Below, one piece after another: positions 33,858 through 46,483 of a stretch of DNA of 64,000 nt (the stretch's first letter is position 1; each line of letters begins with the position of its first letter). The notes below the pieces were generated by a model. The model did not search any database. It was not told the DNA's origin and saw only the letters and a list, made by a program, of their open reading frames with translations. The position numbers and the translations under genes were made by a program. The DNA comes from Nematostella vectensis (lineage: Eukaryota; Cnidaria; Anthozoa; Actiniaria; Edwardsiidae), in assembly GCF_932526225.1 (NCBI RefSeq), contig NC_064035.1:11333296-11397295 (forward strand), given 5' to 3'.

Positions 33858-36800
33858 CAAAAAATTAGAAAATTTGGGATTCTTGTTGCATATAAACATA
33901 ACAAAAAGAAACTCTACCTTTGCTTGTCCTTTTGATTAGCTGTCCCTGGCGGGCTAGAATACCATCTGTTCACTTATTCCCTGATTCTATTCTGTTGCCT
34001 TCTAACTTTGCATGATATCCATTACTTACCCACTACGAGATGGGCGGTGAGCAAGTTCCTTCCTGATGTCAGAGCCCATACGTGCACGTTATGAAAGCTG
34101 ACCACGTGATGCAAGGTAGATAGATCCCGCTTCACCTCGGCTATCCTCACATCCCGAGGAACGCCTGCATGTTAAAGATGTTAAATTGGAAAGTTTGAGA
34201 TGAGTTACCTTATTACACTTAATTTTCGCGTCACTTTAACTTCGCGATTTTAAAAGATTCGCTAAAATAAAGTGACGCAAAAATTAAGAGTCGCGAAAAT
34301 TAGGATGCACGAAAATTAAGTGAGTATAAAGAAGCCTTTGGGGGACTATTGGTCTATTTAGTCATCTAATGTTTATATACTACGGTAAATCTAAATTTAG
34401 CCCATGCATCATTTTGTTACTAATTGTTTCAGTTTTGATGATTACAGCACATTTCAATTCCACTTGTTTTGCTTGATTTATTATCCCCAAATCGCGAAAA
34501 TAAAATGATCTGATTTTTACGAAAATAGAAAAAAACTCGAAAATAAAGTGTCGCGAAATATCGCCATCTCAAAATCGCGAAATTCTGAATTAGTCTCGAA
34601 AATTAAGTGTGGTAATCAGGTAGATTGGGATGTTTATCTAAAGTTCACCTACCTGGAGCGTCTGAGCTCTTGAAAGATAAGTTATAAATAGTCAAGTTTC
34701 GAAATCGAAAATGACCGCTAGACAGATTAATTGAGGGCGTATTTTACAGTGTTAGCTTCGGCGTGAAGTTAACTATTCACAAATTCCGGCATTACTAAAA
34801 AGCGGAACCGGCGGAACCAGTATATTTCGCTTAGTTATAGGGGTAGGGATTTCATACTAGGATCACCATTTATTTCCTTTCTAATCTAAACAAGAAAAAA
34901 ACATTCAGTTGTGAAATGCTAAGACAACATCACTAAGCGCAGATGTGCTACATTATTTCTCTTTTTAGTAATGCCGCACAAATTCCAACGAGAAACTACC
35001 GATCCTGAAAATCATACAATGATTGTTCTTGTAAATACTTCGTTTTCTTGAGAAAATTTATGATTAATTTTTTTTCACGTCGAGGCTGACACTGGGCTAT
35101 TGAGATCTCGGGTTTTCTGCTCCAATGATCAGCTCTCCCAAACAAAAACAACTAGGTTTTTAAAACGCTACAAAAGCACCAGGTAACGTTGCTTCTTAAA
35201 TAGGGATATAAAGATAGCTCTTATAAGGGTACTTCGAATACCTTATTTAGGAAATTTAGTAATTTTTATCCCTACCTTCAAATAAGATATTGAAGGAATC
35301 TCTTATGACGGCGTAGGTGGTAACGAGAACAATCACAGCGCCAACCAGGCTACAGATGGCGTCTGCTTTCTGCCACTCCGGCTGCAAGTGAAATTGGGAT
35401 ATTTTCTTGAGAATTCCCCTTTACATAATGGTCTAATAAAGCCGCATTGTCACCAGTTTACTTCCGGTCGAATACGTAACAATCTCTAATGATTTTTAAC
35501 GGAAACTGCGGAAAATATTTCAAAATTTTAAAAGCAGTGTGTCTTTTGGAAGTTTCTTCGAGGATTTGACTGATAATTTAGAGCGGATGGCCCGTTTTAT
35601 AGCGCGGATTCTAATAGATTGTTTTGTCTTTTGATGGTTGAGGTTTCCCTGGACCTCCGGAAGTAAACTGGTGACAATGCGGCTTTAACGGCCCCACTAG
35701 TGAAGTCATACAAAAGAGGCAATTGAGAATTGTACGCTAACTTATTTTGTTTCATAGGCAATAACAATCAACAAGAGTAAGTCGCCTTGTGACATCTGGC
35801 TGGCATATCCTTTAAAAAAGCCGTGCATACCGATACCCGCAAAGCTTTTGACAGCAAGAAAAAAAATGGGGGGGGGGGATAGGGGTATGTAAATCCGCCG
35901 ATCCGCAACATTTTAGGGGCAAATCCGTGGATCCGCCTATTCACCCCCCCCCCCCCCCTCCAAAAAAAATATTTGTGCAACAAACTAGAGGCTTCGAGCA
36001 GACAAAAAAGCGCCCACCCATCCCATCTCTTTGATTGATGGATATCAAGAGAGCATAAGATATCTTATGCTCTCTTGTGGATATTATAATGTGCAGGAAA
36101 TGGGGGTGGGTATAGAATGAATCATAGCCTGCGATACATCCGGGAATAATCCTCACATCAAAGGCGATTGGTACGCAGGCTAACAATCAAATACACAGAG
36201 CAGAACACGAAATCCGGGAACTATGAGGCCAAACGACTTATATGTTGAAAGGTATTTGGAGAAAATGAAATCACACCCAGTTCACGAACACATTTCACAA
36301 GCCCCCCCCCACCCCCCCCCCCCCCCCACAAGACTTGCTCCGTGTTTCGACATTTTTCGAAGTTTGGGTATTTGCACCACAGTGCAAGGGCGGTAGGAAC
36401 AGTGTTTGTTATAGGCTGAATTCTGATAATAAACCACGATTATCTTATTTGGCTAAAATGTGCCTTGTTTGCGACGCGCTCTCCGTGTTTGATTAGAAAA
36501 CCCGGTCAATTTACGTTGCGTAATCCGAGCTACTACCCCGTGGCGCGCGCGCAAACTGTCCCCGACGCGTTTGTCGAAACGTGCCCGAATTATAAAGAAT
36601 AGTTTGCGTCGCAAACGAGGCATATTTTAACCAAATAAGAGGGAAATTCGTGGTTCAAGAATTTAGCCTACCAAACACTGTTCCTACCCTTCTTGCAAAG
36701 TGCGGGCAAAGGAAGCTAACTGGAGCGGGGCCTGGTATGAGAATGCTGAGGGTCCATGGCGGAAGATAACGAAGAATGGCGGGAAATTCCGCAACTTCAA

Positions 36801-39034
36801 ACACTTCACACATGCAGATCAATCAATCAATCAAGTTTATTTCACCAAATAATAGTATAATGATAATAATGCAAAAAATAGTGATAATGAGTCTACTAAA
36901 AGCACAATGCTTATGAAGTGTAGACCCCTGTCGCAGACTAAGTAGCGTCTCTACTAAAATATATATAAATGTTCTTGATTTGACTAAGGAATCCTTATTA
37001 TTAAATTTACATGTGGCTGATTTGATGAAATAAAGTAGAATCATATCTATAAATCAATAGCTGCTTTTTGAGAGAGGACATTGTCCTTTACAATCTTTTT
37101 GAACATATTTATTGATCTGCATTGTTTTGCTTGACAAGTGAGGTTTCTCCAGATTTTTGGACCCTTGTACGAAATTGAAAATTGGCCCCGTCTTGTTTTT
37201 CTAAGAGTTGTGCGATCAGGCGATAGTCGCATGAATTTCTCATGTTATAGCTGTGGATTGTATTATTTCTTTTAAAAAAGTTATCAAAAGTCCCCGGTAA
37301 TTGATTATTGTCGAATTTATACATGAATAATGCAGTTTCAAGGGTGTTAATGTCATACACCGTAAGAAGCCTTTCTTGTTTGAATGAGGGCTCAGTGTGA
37401 CTGAGGTAATGAGAATTTGTTATTATTCTAACGCACCTTTTTTGCAAAAGGAATATTCGTTTTAAACTTGTGTCATAATTACTTGCCCAGTTGATGTTTC
37501 CATAGTGTATGTACGGATGAACTAATGTAGAATATAAAGTTTTTAGGCTAAATTTAGGCAAATAAAAGCGAAGTTTATTCATTATTCCAACATTTTTAGT
37601 GATTTTAGTTCTGACATGGTTGATATGCGACTTCCAATTTAATTGACTATCAATGATGAGTCCTAAGAATTTAGTTTCATTTACCATCTGGATTGGTTCG
37701 TTGTTTATATCTATTTTGGTTGTGTTTCGTTTTCTTTTGCTGTTTCTGAATATAATATAGTTTGTTTTTTTAGTGTTAATTAATAATTTATTTGTCTTAA
37801 ACCATTCTGTTAGTTTAAATAGCTCGGAGTTTTCATCAATGTCCTCAGCAGATTTCGATTTGAAAATTAAGTCTGTGTCATCAGCAAAAAGAGTAAACGA
37901 AAACAGTTCCGTGGCATTAGGGACATCATAAATGTATATTAGAAATAGAAAGGGCCCAAGAATGGAACTTGGGGAACACCACAGGTTATATCATATTCTT
38001 CTGACTTTGTATCTTTATAATTAACGAATTGTTTTCGGTTTGAAAGATAATTTTGGAACCAAAGCACTGGAATTCCTCTTATACCATAAAATTGGATATT
38101 GTGGTTTATGGTGTCAAATGCCTTTGACAAGTCTAAAAAAATGCCTATAGTATTGTAGCCTTTATCAAGAGATATCTTTTCTATAAAGTCACAAACTGCC
38201 ATAACTGTTCAATGTTTGTCTCTAAATGCATACTGGTTATTATTTAGAATGTTATATTTGTTAATGAAGGAGATAAGTTGATTGTATATTGCTCTTTCAT
38301 AATTTTTTTAGAAGCATGGAAGTATTGAAATTGGTCTATAGTTACTGAATAACTCTTTTTCTCCTGATTTAAATAACGGTATGACTTTGGCTATTTTGAG
38401 TTTATCTGGCACTATACCGGCCATAATAGATTGGTTGATTAAGGTACTGAGAGGATTTGATAGTATTGAAATTGCTGCTTTGATAACCCTTATATTAATC
38501 TCATCAAATCCACACTGTTTTTATTTTTTAGAGAAAGTGTTATTTCTTTTATTTCATCAGGCGTGGTAAGACGGAAGAGCAAATTATTGCTATAGTTACC
38601 CTTTAAGTATGATTTTATATCGATGTTCGTATTTTCAATATTTTTTTAGAGGTTTGGCCCTATATTTGTAAAATAATCAGTAAATTTATCAGCAATTTGA
38701 AATTTCTTGGTTGTTATTTTTAAATATATCTGGATAGTTCGATTTTTTAATGTTTTTTTTTTTTTCAATAGGGAATTTAGTATCTTCCATGTGTTTTTAG
38801 CATCCATTTTTGATTTTTCAAGACTATCAGTGAAGTGGTCTCGTTTCGCTATTCTAAGTAGGCTATTTAGTTTATTTCTGTACTGTTTGAATTTGTTAAA
38901 ATTCGATTCTGAAGGTAATTCTAGTGATTTCTTGTACAATTTGTGTTTTTAGTGAATTGATTTTAGGAGACCATTTGTTATCCATGGTTTAGAGTTTATT
39001 TTCTTATTACGAAATTTCTTTAGAGGGAAACAAG

Positions 39035-39111
<77 letters not shown>

Positions 39112-42100
39112 ATTTTGTAAGAAACTATTGTATGAGTCATTTACATTTTCCTTGAATACTACATTATCCCAGTTTATTTGGTCTATTTCGCCTAGAACGT
39201 TATCTATGCATAAGTCATTCATAATTCTTTTGTAGGTATACATATTGCGTTTTTCCTTGTCTTGTTTTGTTTTACCAGTTTTTGTTATATGGAATATAGG
39301 AATGTGGTCAGATATGTCTGCACATAATAATCCACTGAATGAGTCTTGCATGTTTATATTGTTAGTAAAAATATTGTCAATAAGTGTTGCGCTATGAGTT
39401 GTTATTCTGGTAGGTTTGCTTATAGTAGGAATCATCAAAGAAGAGTACATAATATCAAGAAATTGCCTTGTTAATTCATGATATTCAATATTTATAAGGT
39501 TCAAATTAAAATTACCAAGAATATAGCATTTTTTGTTTTCAGTGTTTAGTGTTGTTGTTAAAGTTCCAGATGTATAATCCTATACCGACACCTTTTTTCT
39601 CGTATCTATTTTTATGAATAAATTCATAATTGGGGAACTTAAGTAGATTAGAAAGGTCAAGATCTGTAAGCCAAGTTTCAGTTATATCAATAACGCCAGA
39701 ATCTAAATTAATTGAGAGGACATTAGGTCAATGGAGCTAAAGTTTTTTTTTCCAAACTCCTTGCATTTATGTGAAGTAATGAAAAGCAATTTGATGAATT
39801 TATTGCTTCCCTGTCTAATGTATGATTAAATTCTTTATCAAGTAAATATCTATCGTCCGGAGAGTATAAAAACTCATTATGATTGGAGTGGTTGAGTGTA
39901 TCATTATATTTATCATAGAGAGTAGAGGGATTAACATGTAATTCGTCTACATGTTGACTTATTGAATCCATCCTAGTTCGCTCATAAAGAAATTCATTGT
40001 TATTTTGGTTTGAAAAGGGAATTGAATCTAGATGATCAGTGTTTTGTTCATTCCGATTTTCAGGGTCCAAAACTCTGGAGCAATTCACAGCTTGTTGATT
40101 ATTATTGCAGCAAGAAATCGATTCGCTTTCATTACTAACATCATTTAAACAACTGTAACAATTTTGCCTGTCATCTATAGACAGAGCTACACAGATAGGT
40201 AACTTTGACCAAACAGAGATCATAGCTGTTCGTTTACTCTACTTTATGGTCTCATATTACTATTAATCTTTGCCAAACTAGAAAGTACTAGCATTCGACA
40301 TCATTCTTCGAAATAAGTGTAATAACTTAAGTCGTATAATATTCGTAGCAACAGGAGATTTAAAAAAAGAGACAGTACCTATCCATTCATTCCATCTTCC
40401 ATTTACTGTTACGTCCAATTGTAAATATGGACGGGTATTGAAAAGCTGCTCCTATTTCTTATGAGCTGGTCATTTCCTACCGGAATCATGTCTTACCAAG
40501 TGGTAGGTTAATTAAAATTATAAGAATAAGGAAGCAGACCATTCTTGTTTTTACTCCTCCCCTTCTGGAAAATTGTGTACCCACATATGAAGGCAAACTT
40601 ATTATGTATTTTTCAGCTTATATCTTGCATATATTGACATGCTTTGGTTCCCCCTTTAAGCACCTTCTAATATCACCCCAAATTCTATTTATTTATCGAT
40701 TTATCTCATTTTAGGACTTTATTAAAAGATTCGGATAGACATTTGTGTTTCTGTAACCCTATTTGTGGGTCTCCCTTCAATGAGGAGAAACTTCTGATGA
40801 TTATACCAGCAAGGATGTCCAGAGATCCTCTCTAGAAGAGCACAAGATGCAAGGGAAAAGTGGAGAAGACTGTTTTCCTTGCATTTAATAGGATTTTTTG
40901 TAGTACTCGTTATCCCAAGAACCTTAAAATCGAATTTTTATCAATTTAAACATATTTATATTTCAAAATTTTGAGCTGCATAGGCAAATTAAAACATAAG
41001 CACATTAACGCAAGGGTAACCTCCAAAAACCAGAGCCTTTCACTTGTCTCTCCGTAAAATGAGTGCATGTAAGAGACATGCTGCATATGAAACAAGAAGA
41101 TGCAATCGATCATACATCCCCCCTCCTCATTAAAATGCAAATAGCAAGGAACACAAATAACACAAAGGCTTTTAATGCTGTCAGTTAAAACTCACAAAGG
41201 AAAAATATGAGGGAGGGATGGCGGGAGAGTCCTTATATTCCTGGATGTGTGAACGCCTTCCTGGGATGTGATATAAGTAAAAAAGCGAGTTCACTAAGTA
41301 ATCATGTGACGTTTTGATTGGTAATCTTATGTCAAAATAATATCAGAAATGGCTCTGGCCGTCACACCCGAAGGGACAAAAAATCTTTCAATGAAAAACC
41401 CTGACATTTATGGCTAATTCTCATAATTTCTTATTAGTGCAAGTCACCAATTAGTGTTTTGTACCTTGATTTTGATGATAAGTCCTGCAAGCAGAACGCC
41501 AAATGCATATATGATGTCCCCTATCGTGTGAAGAAACGCAGCGCGTATGTTGATGTTACCCTCACAATTGTCATTCTTCTCATAGCTGCCATGACTGTGG
41601 TGATGACGCCCAACCCCACTCAACATAAAGGCAAGGCTAAAAGCATAAGGCTTCATGTGATTGAGTTATCAATTGTTATGCAGGAAGTTCACATAACAGA
41701 GCAAGACTATTTGATTACGTGAGAGAGCGAGAAAGGAAGGTATAAAAGGGTTATCATGATAGGTCAATATAAGATAGTCATGTGACAAGCAATGACAGGT
41801 TCAAATGGCAGGAAATCTGTCAGATAATGGTCCAAAGCAAACTGTTGATGGACATCACAAAGCAAGAGAGGTATGGACTATATTAAACAAATTTGTCAAC
41901 TAACAATAAATAGAGTTCTAATGTTCTACACAAGACATAATGGTCACCTGGTCAGACAGTGATAAGTTAACTCACACAATATTTGCAGCGCAGGTGAAGC
42001 CAGCAGTTATCATCATGACATCAGCGTTCACGTGATCTGAGTGGCCCATGGCTGTCCCAGCAAGCAGTCTGAGGACAGCCTCGTACACCAGTACACCGGT

Positions 42101-43944
42101 CAGCAGCCAAAGCATAAGGATGACAAGGCATGCCCCCAGGATCTCTAGGTAAGTAGCCAAGAGTCAGAAAGTCATTTCTTCACAGACACCCGGCTATTTC
42201 AGACACCTCGTTATTATGGACAACTAGGTATTGATGACAAAAAAGCATTCCAAGATCTCTAGATATATAAGAAGTTATAATAGAAACTTAGGCACCTCCC
42301 TGTTGAAGAAAATTGACTAAAAGTAGCTCCTCTCTATAACAACACCCACTTAAAAGTGGTGCATTATTATAACACCATTATTACTGGTATCTAGTTAATT
42401 TGGACTTAATTGTTTGCTTTTTAACCCTGCTAAAAATATTTGATGTATTTCTAGAGTCACAGTAGCATTAAAGCAGTCAATTTTCAATGTCTTGAGGTAC
42501 GATTTGAAAGCGGGTGGTAGTCATATCCTCTAGCCCAACCCTCCTCCTCGGCGCTAATGGAACTGCCAATAGGGGCTTGGGCCAAGCTTACCTGCACGAA
42601 AGTACCCGTATGTCTTCTGACTATTAGGTTTCCAGCCTGCGATCCATGCGGCCAGCAGACTTGCTAGTAAGCTGTTGAGGTCAAAGAGCTGGTGTAGGGC
42701 ATCGTTCATAACAGCAAGGCTATTAGCGATTACCCCTCCTGTTGATAAAAAGATAAGGCTATGTGAGTTCAAAAACAAGATAATAATGATGATGATGATG
42801 ATAATGATAATAATGATGATAATGATGATAATCATGATAACAATGATGACAATGATTACAATAATGATAATGATGATAATGATGAATTTATTTAAACCTT
42901 TTACAAGTTACGACTGATTCAAAGGCTGATTATATAAATAAATATTGAACGCGCAGATAATAGTGACTTAACAAATAGGCTTTTTCTTTACAGTTACAAA
43001 ATTAGAGAATCGGTCAATATTATCGGAGAGGACAAATGTCAAGTGAAAAGGAGATTGGGAACTAGGATTGTCTACCAGTTCCGCTTTAATCTTCACTTCT
43101 CGTCAAAATGATCACGCCTTAAACTTCTGGCTAGCACTCTGTGTAGTATTGAACATTGCTAGTGATAACATAGTTTCTTGCATTAATTGTCCCAGAGTAA
43201 GTGATTTGAGATCAATAACAGCATCAATAGTAGCATGCTGTCGACACAAAATAGACACTTCATTTTCAACATACTTCATTTTTACTTCACTTCATTTTCA
43301 ACATACTTCATTTTTACTTCACTTCATTCTCAACATACACTCTTTTTTATAAGAACGACCAGCCTGAGATTTTTCCAATTTTTAAGAACATGCTAAGAAC
43401 ATGCCGAGGATCAGATAGTGACAAAATATCTTTTGTGTGATTATCTTCCTAATTATTCATTGGATATTATATTTTTATATACACTTAAATTTAAGAACAT
43501 CGATTATAACGGCCTTAAAATGTTCAAAAAACACGGCCCAGCCTCATCGAAAATAAGACGTTCTTATAAAAAAGAGAGTGTGTCGTTCATCGGTCCGACT
43601 ATTACTCACAATCAAAACAAAGCCCTTCCAAAAAAGTTTCGTTGATCGAGTATATCAATTGTTTTTCTTTCAAAGGATGGTAAAGGACGAATGAAGTCTA
43701 TCCCTGAAGACCTGGGGGCGGTTCCTGAGAGCAGGTAAGTGCTAACCCAGGGATAAATCTCGACATTTGAATGGATTAAAGGGGCATTCATCCCTGGGTT
43801 AGCGTTAACTTGCTTTCTAGGAACCCGGCCCTGGACTTTTTGCTTTAACAGGGATGACGTTTTATTGAAATTTTTGTTGTGGCCGCATTTTCTTGATAAC
43901 CAAATCCAATACCGAACAGGAAGTATATTCCGAGCTATTACTAG

Positions 43945-44013
<69 letters not shown>

Positions 44014-44025
44014 GCAACAGCAGCC

Positions 44026-44062
<37 letters not shown>

Positions 44063-45433
44063 AGACACAAAGAATAACTAAAAACTTGTTCGAATTTTGG
44101 TCGAGCTGAACGAGTTAGCGAACAGTGTTGAAGGTGTGAGTGTGTTTTTAAGATTCACACGACGTGTGCACTGCTTCCTTTAAGGGTTTTCTTTTAAGAA
44201 AGAAATAATTATAAAAAGAGGCGAAAGAGATATAAATTTTAGAGGCTAATATGTACAGAAGAATGAAGTGAATATCTTGAAGGTGCTACGTGTTAATTGT
44301 GTCCAAGTCATATCAAAGTCAGGCCAACGAGCCGTGAGAATGACACTCGTTCTTAGCAGCTGTGTACTGATCCCACACTCGCCTGGCAGCATAAATTGAA
44401 CCCAATACACTTATCGTAATGGCTGTTAAAGCCAAAATACTCTAAAAAATAACAAAACTTCAGAAACCTTTTAAAATATAATGTTTCAGCTTCTAGATTT
44501 CATCGAGCAATTTTTTTGTATTATTTCCGTGTTATTGTCACCATTGTCCTTTTGCTACACGTTAGTAGCGTACATTTTCGCTGTACGTTCGTTGTTTTTT
44601 TAATGCTAACTTTTTATGTCTTCCCTTGGCATTATGGTATTTCTTTGTCTATGAAAAGGTATTTAAACTTCAAGTATAGGCTGCCGGGTGTGATGAGATG
44701 AGATTTATTTCGTGAGATTAATTTCGCGAGATTTATTTCGTGAGATTTATTTCGTGAGATTTATTTCGCGCGATAACAGAAAGACACTGCAGAGTCAGCT
44801 GGCCCATTGAAAATGTTTACTCAAGAGGACAAAAAAGTCCCCAAGAGTATTCTCGCATCCATTATTTTGCATAGTCACTACAAAATGTGCGGCATTAAGA
44901 AATTTGTATTTTGTCTAGATAGACTTTCTCTTGTAAATTAAAAACAAAATGAGTAAGAACGAGATTATTCTAGAAATAAAACATTTACATACTAGCCAAG
45001 AAAAAGTTTGATAATTCAGACGTGAAAATAAGATAATAGAATGTGTTACAGATATATGTTCTTTGGGAAAATAATATCACGTTAGACATGCCGTTTTAAA
45101 TCAAATCTTGTCCAGAAATGAAACCAATTAGGAATGAACTAGAAGCTTACCGGTTACTTCGCAAGCAATGAAGACAACACAAAATAGCGTAGCAATAATG
45201 AGTCTCCTCTTTCCATCCTGTGGGTCATTAGCGGGCTCGCAGACAAACGTACATGGCTCCTCCATGTCGGATGCTACTCGGGTGTACTCCTTCGCCTGGG
45301 CCTTCTTCTTCATCGTAGATTGGTCCTCGAGTTCACCAATTAGAGGCAAATGCATTGAGAAAGCACGAACTTTGACGAAGTGAATAGAGCTGGTACACGC
45401 ACCTAAATAACCTCGATACAGCCAACCAATCAT
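33164..45433 (-). CDS. SLC30A: SLC30A (ZnT2/3/4/8-group) vesicular zinc transporter
   Basis: Seven exons: 45433-45151, 42738-42592, 42144-41976, 41636-41465, 35381-35276, 34164-34030 and 33306-33164, 1155 nt and 384 aa, phases consistent. Cation-diffusion-facilitator features: a cytosolic N-terminus with two Cys around residues 61-65; TM1 from about residue 77; the TM2 zinc site HxxxD (H110, D114) within NDALHQLFD; RAEILGA after TM2; a short His loop (RHHHSHG, 210-216); the TM5 zinc site H236-T-I-G-D240; and a C-terminal cytoplasmic domain with HNVHVWALTSG and KYSLYHCTLQLE. These transporters exchange protons for cytosolic zinc into vesicles, acting as dimers. The His loop is much shorter than in vertebrate ZnT2/3. 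Intron 4 (6.1 kb) holds a LINE and MITEs, and intron 6 an (AT)n tract. Start: the first ATG at 45433 is used; a Met 26 residues later is also possible. Confidence 0.92.
33768..33852. repeat. (AT)n microsatellite
   Basis: About 85 bp of uninterrupted AT dinucleotide, in SLC30A intron 6. Confidence 0.98.
34205..34622. mobile_element. MITE with ACTTAATTTTCGCG-type inverted ends
   Basis: The left end ACCTTATTACACTTAATTTT is complementary to the right end (CGAAAATTAAGTGTGGTAAT then CAGGT). The interior repeats TCGCGAAAATTA or AATAAAGTGTCGCG in both orientations. It lies in SLC30A intron 5 and has no ORF. Confidence 0.65.
35437..35687. mobile_element. 251 bp MITE, copy 1 (AAGCCGCATTGTCACCAG ends)
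   Basis: The terminal inverted repeats AAGCCGCATTGTCACCAGTT... and their exact complement extend about 29 bp and are bordered by TA. A homologous copy is at 56560-56810. It lies in SLC30A intron 4. Confidence 0.85.
36382..36702. mobile_element. MITE with about 100 bp terminal inverted repeats
   Basis: The left arm (GGTAGGAACAGTGTTTG..., then TATTTGGCTAAAATGTGCC) and right arm (complement, ending ...CACTGTTCCTACC) pair over roughly 100 bp around a GC-rich CGCGCGCGC centre near 36545. No coding sequence. It lies in SLC30A intron 4. Confidence 0.75.
36819..40226 (-). mobile_element. Degenerate non-LTR retrotransposon (LINE, L2/CR1-like)
   Basis: On the minus strand, broken frames read in the order expected of a LINE. 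There is the start of an endonuclease (FSLLHINARSL), the endonuclease C-terminus (ATLIDNIFTN, then ISDHIPIF with the catalytic SDH), and reverse transcriptase motif A (GIFLDLSKAFDTINH) near 38110. Motif C (FADDTDLIF) is near 37870, followed by FLGLIIDSQLNW and a terminal GPKIWRNLTC region ending near 37050. A (TTGA)n tail and AATAAA lie at 36823-36842, as in L2/CR1-type elements. Frameshifts, a damaged GVPQGS box (GVPQVPFLGP) and an (AT)n insertion show it is inactive. It lies in SLC30A intron 4, in the same orientation as the gene. Confidence 0.88.
39039..39108. repeat. (AT)n microsatellite inside the LINE
   Basis: About 70 bp of AT dinucleotide interrupt the LINE sequence downstream of its endonuclease region. 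Confidence 0.97.
42777..42885. repeat. Imperfect (GAT)n trinucleotide tract
   Basis: GAT/AAT/CAT triplets run for about 110 bp next to the acceptor of SLC30A exon 2. Confidence 0.9.
43258..43338. repeat. 32 bp tandem repeat, about 2.5 copies
   Basis: CTTCATTTTCAACATACTTC... recurs at 43258, 43290 and, partially, 43322, in SLC30A intron 1. Confidence 0.85.
43714..43832. mobile_element. Short foldback MITE (AACCCAGGGAT arms)
   Basis: The left arm GGGCGGTTCCTGAGAGCAGG..., then GCTAACCCAGGGAT, pairs with the right arm ATCCCTGGGTTAGC... ending GGAACCCGGCCC around a short loop. It lies in SLC30A intron 1. Confidence 0.7.
43945..44063. repeat. (CAA)n microsatellite
   Basis: About 119 bp of CAA with a few CAG interruptions. 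The long Gln, Asn or Leu open frames here are artefacts of the repeat. Confidence 0.97.
44319..44441 (-). CDS. Orphan terminal exon candidate with one transmembrane segment
   Basis: After a good acceptor (TTTTTTAG) a 41-codon frame encodes SILALTAITISVLGSIYAA, then a basic, polar tail ending HSHGSLA and a TGA. It looks like the 3' exon of a small single-pass membrane protein. It cannot be an SLC30A exon in this frame, because SLC30A exon 1 ends in phase 1. I could not find its upstream exon with confidence. Confidence 0.3.
   Translation of the reverse strand, partial: SILALTAITISVLGSIYAARRVWDQYTAAKNECHSHGSLA
44696..44775. repeat. Short tandem repeat, GAGATTTATTTCGT unit
   Basis: About five copies of a 14-16 bp unit GAGATTTATTTCGTGA with minor changes, in SLC30A intron 1. 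Confidence 0.85.

Positions 45434-46483
<1,050 letters not shown>

Noticed and set aside
43862-44081. Poly-Gln, Asn, Leu or Cys proteins over the CAA tract
   Set aside because: All six frames are open only because of the microsatellite.
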